From Mimachlamys varia (lineage: Eukaryota; Mollusca; Bivalvia; Pectinida; Pectinidae), in contig OX392528.1 in assembly GCA_947623455.1 (NCBI GenBank), positions 50,052,322 to 50,116,321 on the forward strand: a stretch of DNA of 64,000 bases, read 5' to 3'. The notes below the pieces were generated by a model. The model was not told where the DNA came from and searched no databases. It worked only from the letters and a program-made list of their open reading frames with translations. Of this stretch, positions 1 through 12,578 are shown piece after piece. A program made the translations under genes and the position numbers. How positions within the stretch are numbered: position 1 is the stretch's first letter; each line of letters begins with the position of its first letter.

Positions 1-800
1 AGTACCTGGAACTGGACGGGGAGCACATTCAGCAAGAAATTTGCTCGCGCTGTCGTACTCAGCAGCTGAGTAGAAATGTGCAGCTATGGATTTTTCATTG
101 TCATGTGCCCAAATATAAAACTCAGATGCATCTTGGATAACAGCCTTCCCTTGCTTTACAGCTTCCGCAGCCCTCCTTTTGCATGTTCCTCCTATCCCGT
201 CACAGGGCCCCTTTCCGTGACCAGCCTCAAAATAATCCCACCTGGCGCTTGTTCCGAATAGCTCCATATGCCTGGTAAGTAAAATAAGAGAATACCGAAG
301 CGTCAACATAATCATAATCCAAACTCAAAATCGATTAAACCAGGGGCAAAATTTGAACAAAGGAAAGACTTACATGGAGACCCTTGCAAAAGTACAAGAG
401 AATAAGACCAGGTGTTTCGGAAGAGTAAGCGTCTTCTGCTTCAAGTATATCAAATATGAAACGATTCCGGTATTGAGATGAAGGGCTGTCCGTCCTATAA
501 TGAATGGTTTTGACTTGGGGGAAACCTTCTTTAATCACGGGAACAAGCTTGCGGAGTATTGTGAAGACCGCATTGGAGTTGTGATTGTTCACATCTGATA
601 TGAACGCATAGTTCTTGTGATGAAGGACGCCCTCCTCAGACTTCACGTAAGCTACTACAGGATGAATGGTCACTGGTGTTGCATTCCAGTATAGGCTGAT
701 TGGATTTCATCCATAGTCTGAGCAATACAATTTCTTTCCAAATATGTTGTGCAAATCTTGTTGGGCTCCTTCCATTAAGCTGTCGGCCAAATATCACGTC
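1..800 (-). pseudogene. Decayed fragment of a conserved uncharacterised protein family
   Basis: Two blocks read on the minus strand. Block A (271 down to 1, open to the window edge) contains WDYFEAGHGKGPCDGIGG followed by a lysine/arginine-rich stretch and a preceding AG acceptor at 273-272. Block B (about 790 down to 374) contains DEIQSAY, then TIHPVVAYVKSEEG, FISDVNNHNSNAV and SPSSQYRNRFIFDIL, ending at a possible GTAAGT donor. I recall this signature (ISD, DGPSSQYRN, then FEAGHGKG..DG.GG) from large families of hypothetical proteins in molluscs and cnidarians; its function is unknown to me. Block B needs a frameshift near 690 to join DEIQSAY to WNATPVTIHP, and the phases of blocks A and B do not match through the visible splice sites. 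It is therefore probably a broken copy, perhaps carried by a transposon. A poorly predicted but live multi-exon gene running off the left edge is possible. Confidence 0.5.
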
Positions 801-1555
801 TATTGGCCTTTCGGTATTGAAGAAAACCACATTTGAATGTTTTCACGTCTGGCTCTGCGACAGTGAAAATAGGCCGAACTTGTTTTCTTCACCACACTTT
901 GTTCGACTGCTGCCAAGGAAGCTACCAGCCAAATATAACGTCTGTAGACTGGCTACCAACCCCGTACTTTCTATAGAGAGTTTCTTTGCTGAATTTTAAT
1001 ATACTAGCTCTAGAATCAGACATCCAAGTGATCAAAATAATTAGACTATTTTTGTTTCAATATCCGTATACTATTCTAGAGACGGGAGCCAGTCTAATGT
1101 ATTTCCTTCGATAAAAAGCCCAAATTTCAAAAATATTCTTCTAAACACCCAGAAATGTCGGGGGAAATACTTTCTTAAAGTTATCGAAGTTTTGAAATAC
1201 ATAGCAGTCCTGTGTCTAGGTGCCTCAAGTGGAGGGATTGAAGTTAACTAAAGTTTATAAAGAAAAATCTATTTCTTTTACCTAACCAACAGGCCAATAT
1301 TAATCTTATTCTGAAAGTGGTTTAAACAATCCCTCCCAAAGAGAGAGGGGACAGGGGAAGGGAAGACCCTCAAACTTTAAGGGCACTCAAAGGCACAAGA
1401 TAGTTTCAATTTTAAAGAAACTGTGAAATTCAGACACACACACACACACACAACCAGGAGGTGATGAGTTTGATCTGTGAGATACAGTCGGTGACGTTAT
1501 TTTTGTGCTGTTGTTTTGGTTTCTGTCGAAAATATGGTAATAATGTACATCTGTT
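801..1555. other. Gene-free stretch with a CA microsatellite
   Basis: No exon-like frame is recognisable. A (CA)n run lies near 1434-1453. The rest is AT-rich and unremarkable. Confidence 0.5.
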
Positions 1556-1557
1556 AC

Positions 1558-1947
1558 ATATGGTGGCTGATTCCTGCCATCTCCCCTTTTCGCGTAATTT
1601 TTAACGCGAAAACCCGCCGAACGGCCGATTTTCGCCTCGTAAATTTTACGCGAAAAGGCGAGAAAATGAACACAATTGATGTAAAAATCTCGCCTTTTCG
1701 TTCGGCGGTTTTTCGTGTCCTGAAGAAGGCGACAACCCGCCGTTCGGTTATCGTGTAAATTTTATAAGGCGAGTTTTTAGCGTAAATAGTATAATATTAT
1801 AGTCTACACGAAAAGGCGAGAAAAATAACACGAAAAGGCAAGATTTTTTCAAGAATAAACGGCGCCTTTTCGTGTTCATTTTCTCGCCTTTTCGCGTAAA
1901 ATTTACAAGGCGAAAAGGCGTGATGGCAGAAATCAGCCCCCATAGTT
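1558..1947. mobile_element. MITE-like element built from permuted CGCCTTTTCGCG words
   Basis: The ends are inverted repeats: TGGTGGCTGATTCCTGCC on the left and the complement of GGCAGAAATCAGCCCCCA on the right, each next to a TA dinucleotide that could be the target duplication. The interior is almost entirely permutations of CGCGAAAA and CGCCTTTTCG in both orientations. A similar element with related ends (CTATGGTGGCT) lies at 62098-62403. There is no coding capacity. Confidence 0.6.
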
Positions 1948-3029
1948 ACACTTATGAGAGGAACTATTCCGTGTTTCCTCATGAGTTTGGTTTATATTTA
2001 TTTTACGTCCAGGATCACTTAAGGACGTGTCAGGCTTTAGAGTGGGACGCAAGACGGAGTATCCGAAGAACCCCCCATCCCCCCTCCACACCCCGAGTTT
2101 GAGGGATGGCGTAACATACACATTATTATATGCTGCACCTTTTGAATTTAGTTATATATACAGTATGCCGAAAAACCTAATTAAACTGCATCACACAGCT
2201 ATTTTGTCCTCCAAGGACTCTTCAGTGATGCTAGGGGCCAAAAGGTGGGAATTCAAAATTTCTAAACTAATATAGAAGCGGAAGGGCCAGGAACGTAAAA
2301 CCGCTTTATTTTATGAATTCAAGAGTAAAATAAAACTAGTTCTGTATAATTTTAAATCGTGCACTACGAAAATGTGCATATTATGTACCGTGCCAAACCT
2401 CAAATGAGATAACTATGGTTATGGCATCGTCGGAAACCCACGGTACACTTCTCTGACGTATGCAAACGTCAGCAATCCTCGGGGACGTTAACACACACAG
2501 TGTAGAAAGTCGGGACACTATAGGCTTAACCACTTGGCCACCCTGGCCCCTTCCTTGTGGGCGATGATTAAAACGAAAGTAGCATACCTGAAAATACACT
2601 TTTAATGATATCGAAAGAGTGATTTAAAGGGGCATCCCGGGGAAGTCTACAATGAAGTTCTTGAATGTACATGCTGTCTGCACTACCAGATACATTTTCC
2701 TGTTATTTCAATATTCAAAGTGCACTCAAAATGTGTTTATTAGCCACTTGCAAAATTGCATTCCTCGGGAAAGCCCGATAAAAATAGCGCTGATCACGCG
2801 TCAATCACGTGACTATTTTGTCGCAAGTCGACGAGGGGCCCATAGGGAGGGGATACGTAATGTACAGGTCCGATGATGAACCAGACACAAAGTCCGTGTA
2901 TAAATTTATTGAATCACATTCACATTAATAATCAGACGTTAATTACACACGATATGCATATGAATAAATTTATGTCGACATCTCTGCATCATTTATCGAC
3001 ATCAGTACCTGACTGAAACCGATGCAAAT

Positions 3030-4754
3030 CACAGGGACCTGAGAATTTGTTACAGCTAGTTTTGGACCTAAAATAGGATGTTTAGAGTAATTTTACACAT
3101 TTGGGGGGTTAAGATCAATTTTCGATCAAAATGCCCCCTCAATGGTCATAAAAGCCACACTGCACTCTTACATTGTACGTTTAACAATGTCATGTGGGTT
3201 TCCGACGATGACAACCATAGGGCAAACCTTAATTTCTGTAAAAAGTTCTCTTCATGAATCCTCATTTAGAACCATTTCACAAAAGGTGTGCATGCATTGA
3301 AAAGTAAAAAAATAAAATGAAATGATTCCGATTTTTTTTTTATACAACTCGATGTCTTGAAGATTTTTTTTCAGACTATCTGTATAACCATCTAAAATCT
3401 ATCCAAATTTCAGCGTCAACATACTTTAACACTTACAATTATATATGTTTCACGGAAGTCCGTGCACTCATATGACGCACCACGCACTAAACATGTAGAA
3501 TACATGTATAATATATATCTCAAATTTGGAACTTGTCGAGAAGATAATTGTCCAATACTTAATCCATTTATAAATGTTATGATTCTTTACTTTTTTTTAA
3601 TGTAAATTTAAAGGTTCGTTAACATTTTCAACACAACTGCAGACATGGGACATACATATATATGATTTTTTTTTATGAATTAATGACTTCACTTATATAA
3701 TGCATATATTTTGGTTCATATCAAATTTAATACCGGGGTCCAAACCCGATAATATTTGTACAATTCGTATTTTATAGATTAGGTATGACAAGGTTTTTTT
3801 TATCCGCACATGATGAGATAAATTTATTCATTTTGTCCAAATTGAATCTATACATTAAACTCAATCACCCGAGATACCGGCGTTTTACAACGTAAGCCCC
3901 CCCCCCCCCCCCATACGGTTTTCCTTGTATGTGAAAAGGACTTTCTCTTCAGCAATATAATTCAATAATGCCGTTTTACTGGAATATCATAAAGGGAATA
4001 TTACAATACACGCTTTCAAGTTTTACACACGCATTTCATGTAACAGAGGAATGAAAGAGTTATCCCTTGGGAGGCCCCAAAACCAAATAAAAACTGTGTC
4101 ACCGGCTATCCAGAAGAAAACTGTAACAATGCAAACAATTGGGCTGTTAGTCTCTCCCTTGAATACTTCACATCCCTCATTATGGTTCCGTAATATAATC
4201 CTTACGTTAAAATTTGACCATTCGGCCACTTTTCGCTTGGTAGTTACATGTAGGTCACGCGGATCGCCATTTTTTGTTTACCGATGTAGCTTGTTATGCG
4301 CATGCGTTATCATATGTGATGCAAAACAATTTACATGTCCAAATCGTTGATCAACGAATAGTGATTCCCTTTTTTAATTATTAATTAAAATTTTTGAGAA
4401 CATATTTCAGCGTAAATCGCCCATTAATTTTCCACAAGAGTATACATTTAATTCATATATACAATAATTCTAAATAAGCATAAAAAAATATAGTTTTACC
4501 GTGATGCCTCTTTAAAAACAGCAGTAACAATGATAAGGTTTCCGTGACAATGTCTTCTGCGTTGAACAGTCACAATGTTGAAGGTGAATTTTGTTTTCGG
4601 TTGAGGAAAATAATGTGTTTCCAGATCACAGGGGCATGTATAGACTTATATCACAAGATCTAGACCCCCCCCCCCCTCCAAAAAAGTGTAAAATTACTCT
4701 TAACACTCTACTTTAGGTCCAAAACTAGCTGTGACAAATTCTCAGGTCCCTGTG
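3030..4754. mobile_element. DNA-transposon-like element with CACAGGGACCTGAG inverted termini
   Basis: The left end (CACAGGGACCTGAGAATT, continuing through AGCTAGTTTTGGACC) is repeated in inverted form at 4690-4754. The ~1.7-kb interior has only short open frames that resemble no transposase I know, so it looks non-autonomous. Related partial copies occur at 7158-7363 and 61011 onward. I could not find a convincing target-site duplication. A run of about 15 C lies near 3897-3912. Confidence 0.6.
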
Positions 4755-6486
4755 ACTTATATTATAAAATTAGCGATGAATACCTATTATATCAATATAA
4801 TATGGGTATTTATCGCTAATTTTGTCATATAATTATATACATGTACCTATGGCAAGATCAAACTGACTGAGTCATGTCCCTATCTACGATATCATCATCT
4901 ACAAAAGTATTTTTTTTCAGTTTAAAATCTGTCTTTTGAAATGTCTAGACAACTTGTTTGCATATTATTTAAAGGGTATACTGCATCAATGTGTTATAGC
5001 TTTCAAACAGGATATCATAATAAATGAATACTACAGACAGTTTAGCAGTTTATGTCCAAATATAGTCTGAAATATCCATGGGTGAACGGGTCTTAATTTT
5101 GTATAAAATGTAGGCCTGATCTCTCTAGGGGTGGAGGGACGGGTCCCAATCAGGGACGTGGCTGGGCCTTGATTAAGTGGATTCACGAGCGGCGTAGGTG
5201 CAAGTCCGAAATTTTTGGCGAGGGGTAGGGGGTCCCAGGGGGGCCAAGACCCCCGGCGGTAATGTACATAGCAACTTTGCGATCATTCAGGATCGTTTTC
5301 CAGAGAGTAACTTGCACAAATTCATAGAAAACTTAATTCTATAAAGGACGTAAAAAAATGAAAAAGAAAATGAAACAGACACACAATTCTCTCATTTAAA
5401 ACCCTCGGATATCTTTCAATTTATAGTCAGATTTTATTAAAATGGAGTTCAAACAAAGTCTATTGTCCGTATACTGGTACGTTCGACTGTGGAGGTTCGA
5501 CGTTTCGGTACGACAGAAGATTTGTTTCAAACTTTTAATTTTCATTTCTGTTCCCGCTATGTGTCAGTAACACTATATTGTTCTACTTTTCATAAAGGGC
5601 ACATTTAAGTTCATGTTGATACGATTGTTTTTTTTTTAAGTTTTCTTTTAATTGAGTGGATTCACCTGCGTACCGGCAGCTACGCGCCTGCCAATAGTGG
5701 GAATGGAGAAATAGCTATAAAATCCTTCTTCTGTTTGGATGCTTTCGACATGAAGGTATAAGGGAGGTAACTCTAGTGAAACTGTTAAACCATCACAATG
5801 AAGCGGAAAATATGATATATGAAACCAGTTCCCAAGATTAATTTACTCACAATTGTACATGTACAGACAAGTAAACAGAATAAGACAAATTATGGCGAAT
5901 TAGCTGACACACACTGCGAAACACTTGTACTGATTGGAACGTACAGGGAATACAGAACAGTTTAAATCTGTATCATTTTGCTTGAGTTTATTTCAACATA
6001 TCAAGTTTTGAAGCTTTTTATATTATAAATAATGAAGTACAGTATAATTTGCACATACCTTTAGGCAATCCATCATACGAACGGCTTGTCCAGTCTTTTA
6101 AGAATCTGCTCTTCTGAAGTTTCAGTCACGTTCAAATCTCGTTTTGATATCGTGTAAGGTTTATTGTATTTTTACCAAGTATGACTAATTTTATAGCAAA
6201 CAGGTACCTGGAAATGTGTCAAAAAGTTAGATAATGAAAATTTCTTTGTATTTCTTGCACTTACACAATGTTTGGCATTTTTTCAACGTGTCAATAAGTA
6301 ATATACGCAGTCATTTGTTATGTTGTATGTTATGAAATACAGTAGCTCCGGAAACTTTCTATTTAATAAAGTATGACCTCCTAATCTAAATATATATATG
6401 TGTTATAACAAAAATGAATGTTGTTTTTCAATGGGTCCAGGCAAACTGTCTCATAGGCTTCGTATCATCACTGAAGCGAATATATA
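4755..6486. other. Gene-free AT-rich stretch
   Basis: I see no exon or RNA gene. A GC-richer patch at 5120-5270, and the phrase AGTGGATTCAC repeated near 5178 and 5654, suggest the two ends of a decayed transposon. I could not define its ends. Confidence 0.4.
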
Positions 6487-6696
6487 CACAGGGGCTAGGC
6501 ACGGACCTGAAATGATTGTCAGATAATTATTTTACCTCTCGAATATAACCCCTCCCACTACTACATATATATATAACCCCTCCCACTACTTATATATCTG
6601 TGACATATAGTAGTGGGAGGAGCTGTATTCGAGAGAGGTAAAATAATTATCTGAAAATCCTTTCATAGTTACATAGGTCCGTGTCTAGCCCCTGTG
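6487..6696. mobile_element. Foldback MITE, CAGGGGCTAG termini
   Basis: A nearly complete palindrome of about 208 bp. The left end CACAGGGGCTAGGCACGGACC matches the complement of the right end, and the arms continue through a shared AGATAATTATTTTACCTCTC stretch. The centre holds CCCCTCCCACTACT in both orientations. The CAGGGGC end is hAT-like, but I see no clear 8-bp target duplication. Confidence 0.65.
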
Positions 6697-7157
6697 AATC
6701 TATATCAAGTTCAAGTTCTTTATTAACTGTAAGTCTTACGACTTATCAGTGTATATGTATATTATATATGTAAAAGTCAAAAATGAAACGGACACTTTCA
6801 CTCCATCAAAGGGAGCTCTTCAGACTTTGTAAGTTTTCCCTTACATTAATTAAAATGTCGGTACACATGCCGGGAGTTTAACTGTTCCAGTACAGTCTTA
6901 TCACAAGACACGCATCCCTATAATATTGAAGTAGTCATCATTGGAGTGGGGCCTCAATGTTATCGGACGTGGTGGGTATTGGCGGGATACAAGTCTTGTG
7001 AAACCGTACGGAAACAATTATTGCCCAAAGCTATAGATTTATCAACAACAATAAACTGTTCACAAAATTTGTTTTTTCTTGATCACATGACATCCAAAGG
7101 ATTAAATAATCAAATGAAATATATACCCACGTGCCAATAATGCACATCATGCTAATT

Positions 7158-7363
7158 TCAAACCAATCAATTTTCGATAAAAATGCCCCCCCCCCACCTC
7201 AATGGTCATAGCTTTTATGACCGTTGAGGGGGCGGCATTTTATCGAAAATTGATCTTAACCCCCCCCCCCCCCCCCTCCCTCCCCCCACCAAATGTGTAA
7301 AATTACCATAAAAATCCTATTTTAGGTCCAAAACTAGCTGTAACAAATTCTCAGGTCCCTGTG
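7158..7363. mobile_element. Truncated copy of the CACAGGGACC element with an internal hairpin
   Basis: The right terminus (AGCTAGTTTTGGACC in inverted form, ending GGTCCCTGTG at 7363) matches the element at 3030-4754. Internally, AATTTTCGATAAAAATGCC and its complement flank CTCAATGGTCATAGC, giving a hairpin of about 100 bp. A run of about 16 C sits near 7261. Confidence 0.55.
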
Positions 7364-7875
7364 GGGTTGCCATGCTACCATCAATGAAGAGCGGAATGGG
7401 ATTCGACCAAGACAACATGTCGGGATTGAAACAAGTTCAAGTTCTAGTTCAAGTTCTTAATTGACTTTAAGTCTTACGACTGTTTCGGTACAGGCTGAGC
7501 CCATGAAGCGCATCCCTATTGAAGCAGACTATCACCATTGGAGTCGAAACCCAATATGATACCAAACATATTGGATATTGGCGGGATGCATGGCTTTTGG
7601 AACTGTGGGGAAACAGTGTTTAGAAATATTTAAGAACAACCAACACAACATAAGCTGAAGTAATTTCATTTATTTGAATCTTAAGGATTAAAAATGTTTT
7701 TCTTGTGTCAATTTACGCTATTTTGATTTCAAACAGGTAGCATGCTTTTTCAATTTACATCCCATGTAATGTTTAGCGCTGCTCACTGTCATCAATGAAG
7801 AAAATAGTGTGAGGAAGTCGGAACAGGACAACACGTCGGGAGTCATCGACGATAGTCGGGAGTGAAACTATTTCA

Positions 7876-8067
7876 GGCCCCGGTTTCATCAACGTTCCTT
7901 AACTTAAGGAAATTCCTTAACTTAAAAATCTCCATAGAAAGGATTACAGAATTTAAGGAAAGTTCCTTAGCTAAGGATTTACCCCTTAAATTCTGTAATG
8001 CTTTCCTATGGAGATTTTTAAGTTAAGGAAATTCCTTTAGTTAAGGAACGTTGATGAAACCGGGGCC
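7876..8067. mobile_element. Foldback MITE, GGCCCCGGTTTCATCAACG termini
   Basis: A near-perfect 192-bp palindrome. It starts with GGCCCCGGTTTCATCAACG, ends with the complement, and has TTCCTTAACTTAAGGAA-type words along both arms. It has no coding content. This GGCCC..TTCATcaA end type is common among invertebrate foldback elements. Confidence 0.75.
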
Positions 8068-8560
8068 AGAACGTTCAGATCACAAGACCTGCATCCCTAT
8101 TGTAACAGACGACCGCCATTGAGGCGGAAACCAACTTCATCCAACTTCATCCAACTTCATTGGACATTTTGGATATTGGCGGGTTATAAGTCTTGTGAAA
8201 CCGTACGGAAACAGTACAGTAAATTCAGCAACAACAAATACAAAGTTTACAAAGTAAATGTTTATTGATATGTACCCCAAGGATTAATTGAAATATATCT
8301 CTACGTGTCAATTTACACAATGTTAATTTCTAACGGATTGCGCCTATGAAGGCGAAGCAGAGATGATCTCGGTCAAGACAGTATACATGTCGCGATTGGA
8401 CTGTTCCAGTAAAGTCATATCACAAGACGCGCATCCCTATTAAAGCAGACGTGACCGCCATTAGGTAGAAACTCAATGTTACCGGACATGTTGGATATTG
8501 GCGGGATGCAAGTCTTGTGAAACGATACGGAAACAGTTCGCAAACAGTGTGTACCAACTT

Positions 8561-10177
8561 CGCAAGCCAAGGGTGTACAATACATGCGCAGAAAGTTTCA
8601 ATCTCCTCTTTGGTCAAGTTTCCCTTGCATTAATTGCCATATGTTGCTCAAAATGAATCGTTTTTACTGACACGTTAATTTACTTTTGAAAAAAAAGTTA
8701 ACTAGACCTACTCACTGTTCTAAAATATCTTTAAAATCATATCAATATTAATAAATTGTTGTGAAAAGCAACCCAACATTTTAAAGAAACCATTAGTAGA
8801 GACTTTTGTGTTTTACCTTCATTTTTCCTCTTCTTCGACTTCAAACTGCCGTTTCAATTTCAACAGTTAAAACTTTTTTTCAAAATGTCTGTCGTCTGTT
8901 CCAACAGAGCTGTTTATGCGCATGCTCGATATTGCAATCAGACAAACCACGCCACTTGATTGACATGAAAGACCAATTTCGGGGCGTGGTTTAAATTCTG
9001 AATGTTTAATTTATTATAGAAAAACATAGCCCATTAAACTTTCTTAATATTAACGTATTTCATTGCATGAATGTGGCAAACAGATTGTCAAGTTCAAAGG
9101 TCCTTCTCCATAATATACTTACAGAAAATGATAAATGACATAATGATCACGACTTTTTAAACAGAAAAGTATCAACTTTAAAGGAAAATGGGACAACGCG
9201 CGGTTAACCTTTCCTGGCTTTGATGTGATTCTGCAAATACTGACAGATTTTTATTAACGAGGGTCAGTATTTTTTAAACAGAAGTTTACGTGTACGTCTT
9301 TACATATTATAACGAGGGCCTATATGAAAATAAATGATAGGCAATCTGACAAGGATTTCCAAAACTTCCACGTTATTTTTTATTCCATCATAAACGTTAC
9401 ATTTTAAATCAATCTCGTAGATATTTATCATAAAACAAGGAAAATTCATTTTGATAGCTGAAACATGTATAATGGAATTTAAAGCATTTGTCAAGTGTAA
9501 ATCTGAGCAACTGCCTCTACTCTACTTTCTTTCCCTTTTCGTTCCCCTTTATCGTTAACCTTTCATTACTCATTTTCCTTGTATACTCAACGTACCTTTA
9601 AATTTTTTTCTCTTTCTCAATACCATAATGAAATGTAGTCCTCAATAACTTTTCAGGGGTAATTATTTCATTTGAGATGGATTAATATACAATGTAAGTT
9701 GCAAAACTTGTTTCCAAATCCAATTTCAAAATGTGTGTATTCGCTCTTCACTATGTATTGATTTGAAAAAGAAGTTTATACTAAAGCATTTTCCGACGTT
9801 TCCTACCCACACTGCCACAGTCACACACCAGACAGAGATCCATAGTACCCTTTACTGGTTAAAAAACTCTCCACTTGACCTTGATAATTATATGTTCAGC
9901 GATATTGCCGTGCGTAACTGTCTTGAAAGTTGTATTTAATTGTCCGTGGTTTAAAACATATTTACGATAGGAAGTTTGCACGTGGCAAAAAAAAAAAAAA
10001 AACGATAATTTTACATTTTCTGTAATTGATACATGTATATAACGTTTATTGTATTGCGATGGTCAATAGTTCAAATGCGGCAGCCCGTTTTACCCAAAAT
10101 TTCCTCAACTCGCCCCGTTTCATATTTGTATTTGGTAGTTTACCCCAAATGACCCCAACTCGCCCCGTTACATTGTA
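8561..10177. other. Gene-free stretch
   Basis: Only short accidental open frames. An A(15) run lies near 9987. I see no recognisable exon, RNA gene or repeat boundary. Confidence 0.4.
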
Positions 10178-10401
10178 CAGTGTATCCTCGACCTATCGCC
10201 ACCCGAATCTACCGCCATCCTCACATACCGCCACCTAAACCTCTAGATAGGATTTCCCTTCAGTTTGGAAATGTTGGAAATGCAATCTATTATGAAATTT
10301 AATTCTTGGTAATAATTTTCATAATTCGATACTATCGCCACCCTCGTTATACCGCTATAATTGCTGTGGACGAAAGGTGGCGGTATAAGGAGGGTACACT
10401 G
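10178..10401. mobile_element. Tc1/mariner-type MITE with TA duplication
   Basis: TA-CAGTGTATCCTC on the left and GAGGGTACACTG-TA on the right form inverted ends flanked by the TA duplication at 10176-10177 and 10402-10403. The subterminal word TATCGCCACC also recurs inverted as GGTGGCGGTATA. About 224 bp, non-coding. Confidence 0.75.
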
Positions 10402-10403
10402 TA

Positions 10404-11240
10404 TTTGGTTGTAATTTTAGTATAAATTTGAGTTACTCCTCTGCAAACCAATACCGTTTGCCATGTCATTGTTATTTTGTTAAATATTCAATTTAATTTT
10501 ATTGCATTTCACATCCAAATGGAATTTTGTGGATCGAGTTGCAAATAATATACGAGAACCCAAAGAACATAGTTCTGAACTGCCAGTAATAGGACATGTA
10601 CAGAGAAAGAGAATAGTGTGCTTCCACAAATATCAAACCCTAGTTTCTATATTTCACAGGCAAAAATGAAATAAATTTATACGTTTACAGTTATTGTGTG
10701 TTTGATTTTACGGTATAATTGCAAATTACCAATTTTTTGGTCACACTAATATTGTTTTCATTATCCATGAATTAGAAAACGTAAATCACGTGACGGTTTA
10801 TCAGCTTCCTATTGATGTTAGGCTACTATATATATATCAAGTAATCAAAGTACTGAAAATACTCCAGCGCTAAACTTCTTGTTTCTGTTTCTCAACTTAG
10901 AAATCTATGATTGATTAAGAATTGATAAATGGATTCTGACAGCTCAGTGGCGGTAATATATGGTATATTAATATTACTGTTACTTTAGTTGTATGAGTCA
11001 AATGGTCAATCACGCAAAAAAATGAGATTGTTTAAACAGCAACAGCATTTGTTCCGGCAATTAAATATTTAAACGATGCCGATAAGAATTAACGTACGTA
11101 TAGAACTTCAGTGTATGGGAAGAAATATCAAGGATTTATTTTAAAGTATAGTGATTTCCATATCTTTTTCAATAGATCATATTTTTAATTACATTAAAAG
11201 TGAAGTTTGTAAGAAAAGAACTTAATCACCAGTAACAGAA
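10404..11240. other. Gene-free AT-rich stretch
   Basis: No exon or repeat structure that I can support. Confidence 0.4.
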
Positions 11241-11244
11241 ACGG

Positions 11245-11625
11245 CTTTGTATACGTCTCTGCCAGTAATTATCAATTAATGCAATATATCTATACCTATA
11301 CCAGAGACGTATAATGGCTTTATACGTCTCTGCCAGTAATTATCAATTAATGCAATATATCTATACCTATACCAGAGACGTATAATGGCTTTATACGTCT
11401 CTGCCAGTAATTATCAATTAATGCAATATATCTATACCTATACCAGAGACGTATAATGGCTTTATACGTCTCTGCCAGTAATTATCAATTAATGCAATAT
11501 ATCTATACCTATACCAGAGACGTATGATGGCTTTATACGTCTCTGCCAGTAATTATCAATTAATGCAATATATATATATACCTATACCAGAGACGTATGA
11601 TGGCTTTATACGTCTCTGCCTATAC
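11245..11625. repeat. 71-bp tandem repeat, about 5 copies, each with inverted ends
   Basis: Starts of TATACGTCTCTGCC recur at 11321, 11392, 11463 and 11534, a strict 71-bp period. Each unit starts with TACGTCTCTG and ends with CAGAGACGTA, so each can fold into a stem with an AT-rich loop. The last units carry a single A-to-G change (ATAATGG to ATGATGG) and a TA expansion. Confidence 0.85.
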
Positions 11626-12387
11626 TATTTGAAGAGGAAAGTGTGTTGACCACGGACTTAGATAGCTAATCTAGGTCCGTGGTGTTGACATGTTAATTAA
11701 TAATAAATGTTATTTGGAGCTCGGGTATGAGTTTGGTTAGACGTGTCAATGTGTTGGGAACATTCCCTGTATGTCTTTATAACATGTACGTCGCTGTCAG
11801 TGTCAATACCCAAAGGCGTTTTTCCAAACCCACATGTGCTAGCCTCCCTTACCTCCCTCCCATCTCACCTGTGATGACGCCCCAGTGGTTATTTGGGTGC
11901 CCAGGAGTTTTATAATATAAGCTAGCAAGGCTCCCCGCTAGCAAATATGTGTGAATGAGCAGGGACGTATATGTGCCTCACATATACGTCCCTGGAATAA
12001 GTGAAAGAAATGATGATCATTTCGACGCTCTTAAAAAAGGCATTGTGAAATCACATATTTTTTTTCTTCAAATAATTTAAATTTGATGTCATCCCACATC
12101 AGAGACGTACATGGACAAATCTTTAAGTCGTTACATATAAAAAGAAAAATACCGAATTTTTATAAATTAAAACCATGAACAGTTTTAAAATTGACTGTTT
12201 AGTGAGAGATTATAGACATTATTTTCTTTTTGTGTTGTAATTAACGAAATATTGTTACAATATTGTTATTTTCCGGGTTATTTTGGGTTGTTTATTTAAC
12301 TGCTTAAAATTAACATCCTAGTCTCTACAGTGTTTGTTTCTTGAGGCCAGCCATTTAAAGCAGACATCACACCACGATTTCAAAAAA
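11626..12387. other. PARP1 upstream region with two short hairpins
   Basis: Short palindromes lie at 11650-11682 (CCACGGACTTAGAT and complement) and 11960-11994 (CAGGGACGTATATG and complement). The rest is AT-rich with no coding signal; the proximal part presumably holds the PARP1 promoter. Confidence 0.45.
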
Positions 12388-12397
12388 TTGGCGCGGG
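12388..12397 (+). promoter_or_regulatory. E2F-like site upstream of PARP1
   Basis: TTGGCGCGGG fits the E2F consensus (TTTSSCGC/TTGGCGGG-like) and lies about 62-71 bp before the start codon, in an otherwise AT-rich region. Cell-cycle control of a DNA-repair gene through E2F would be sensible, but this is inference from one motif. Confidence 0.45.
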
Positions 12398-12458
12398 TTT
12401 TGCACACGGTGCTAAAATGCAAAGGTAAGCAATAACATTCACAACAACAGCCACAAGC

Positions 12459-12578
12459 ATGGCGGACGACCGGGATTTCCCTTTCAAGTCAGAATATGCA
12501 AAGAGTGGTCGATCTTCGTGTAAAGCATGTGCGCTCTCAATTGCAAAAGACTCACTGCGGTTGGCAGTAATGGTTCAG
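12459..12578 (+). CDS. PARP1: PARP1 exon 1 (Zn1, first half)
   Basis: 120 nt, residues 1-40, ends phase 0 at a GT donor. Contains [13 protein letters not shown], the first two Zn1 ligands C21 and C24, and ends ..LRLAVMVQ, as in vertebrate PARP1. Zn1 recognises DNA ends and is required for break-dependent activation. Confidence 0.96.

Larger units (their letters stand above)
6875..8560. repeat. Four diverged copies of a ~160-bp repeat with inverted ends
   Basis: Copies lie at about 6885-7015, 7485-7620, 8075-8215 and 8400-8540. Each begins near TCACAAGAC.CGCATCCC, passes through TTGGATATTGGCGGGAT and ends in GTCTTGTGAAACCGTACGG. The last motif is an imperfect inverted copy of the first, so each unit looks like a small inverted-repeat element. 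The spacers between copies hold unrelated insertions, including the palindrome at 7876-8067. Confidence 0.55.

Noticed and set aside
4023..4350. Overlapping sense and antisense frames of 99 and 68 residues
   Set aside because: They sit within a non-autonomous transposon-like element and resemble no transposase or other known protein.
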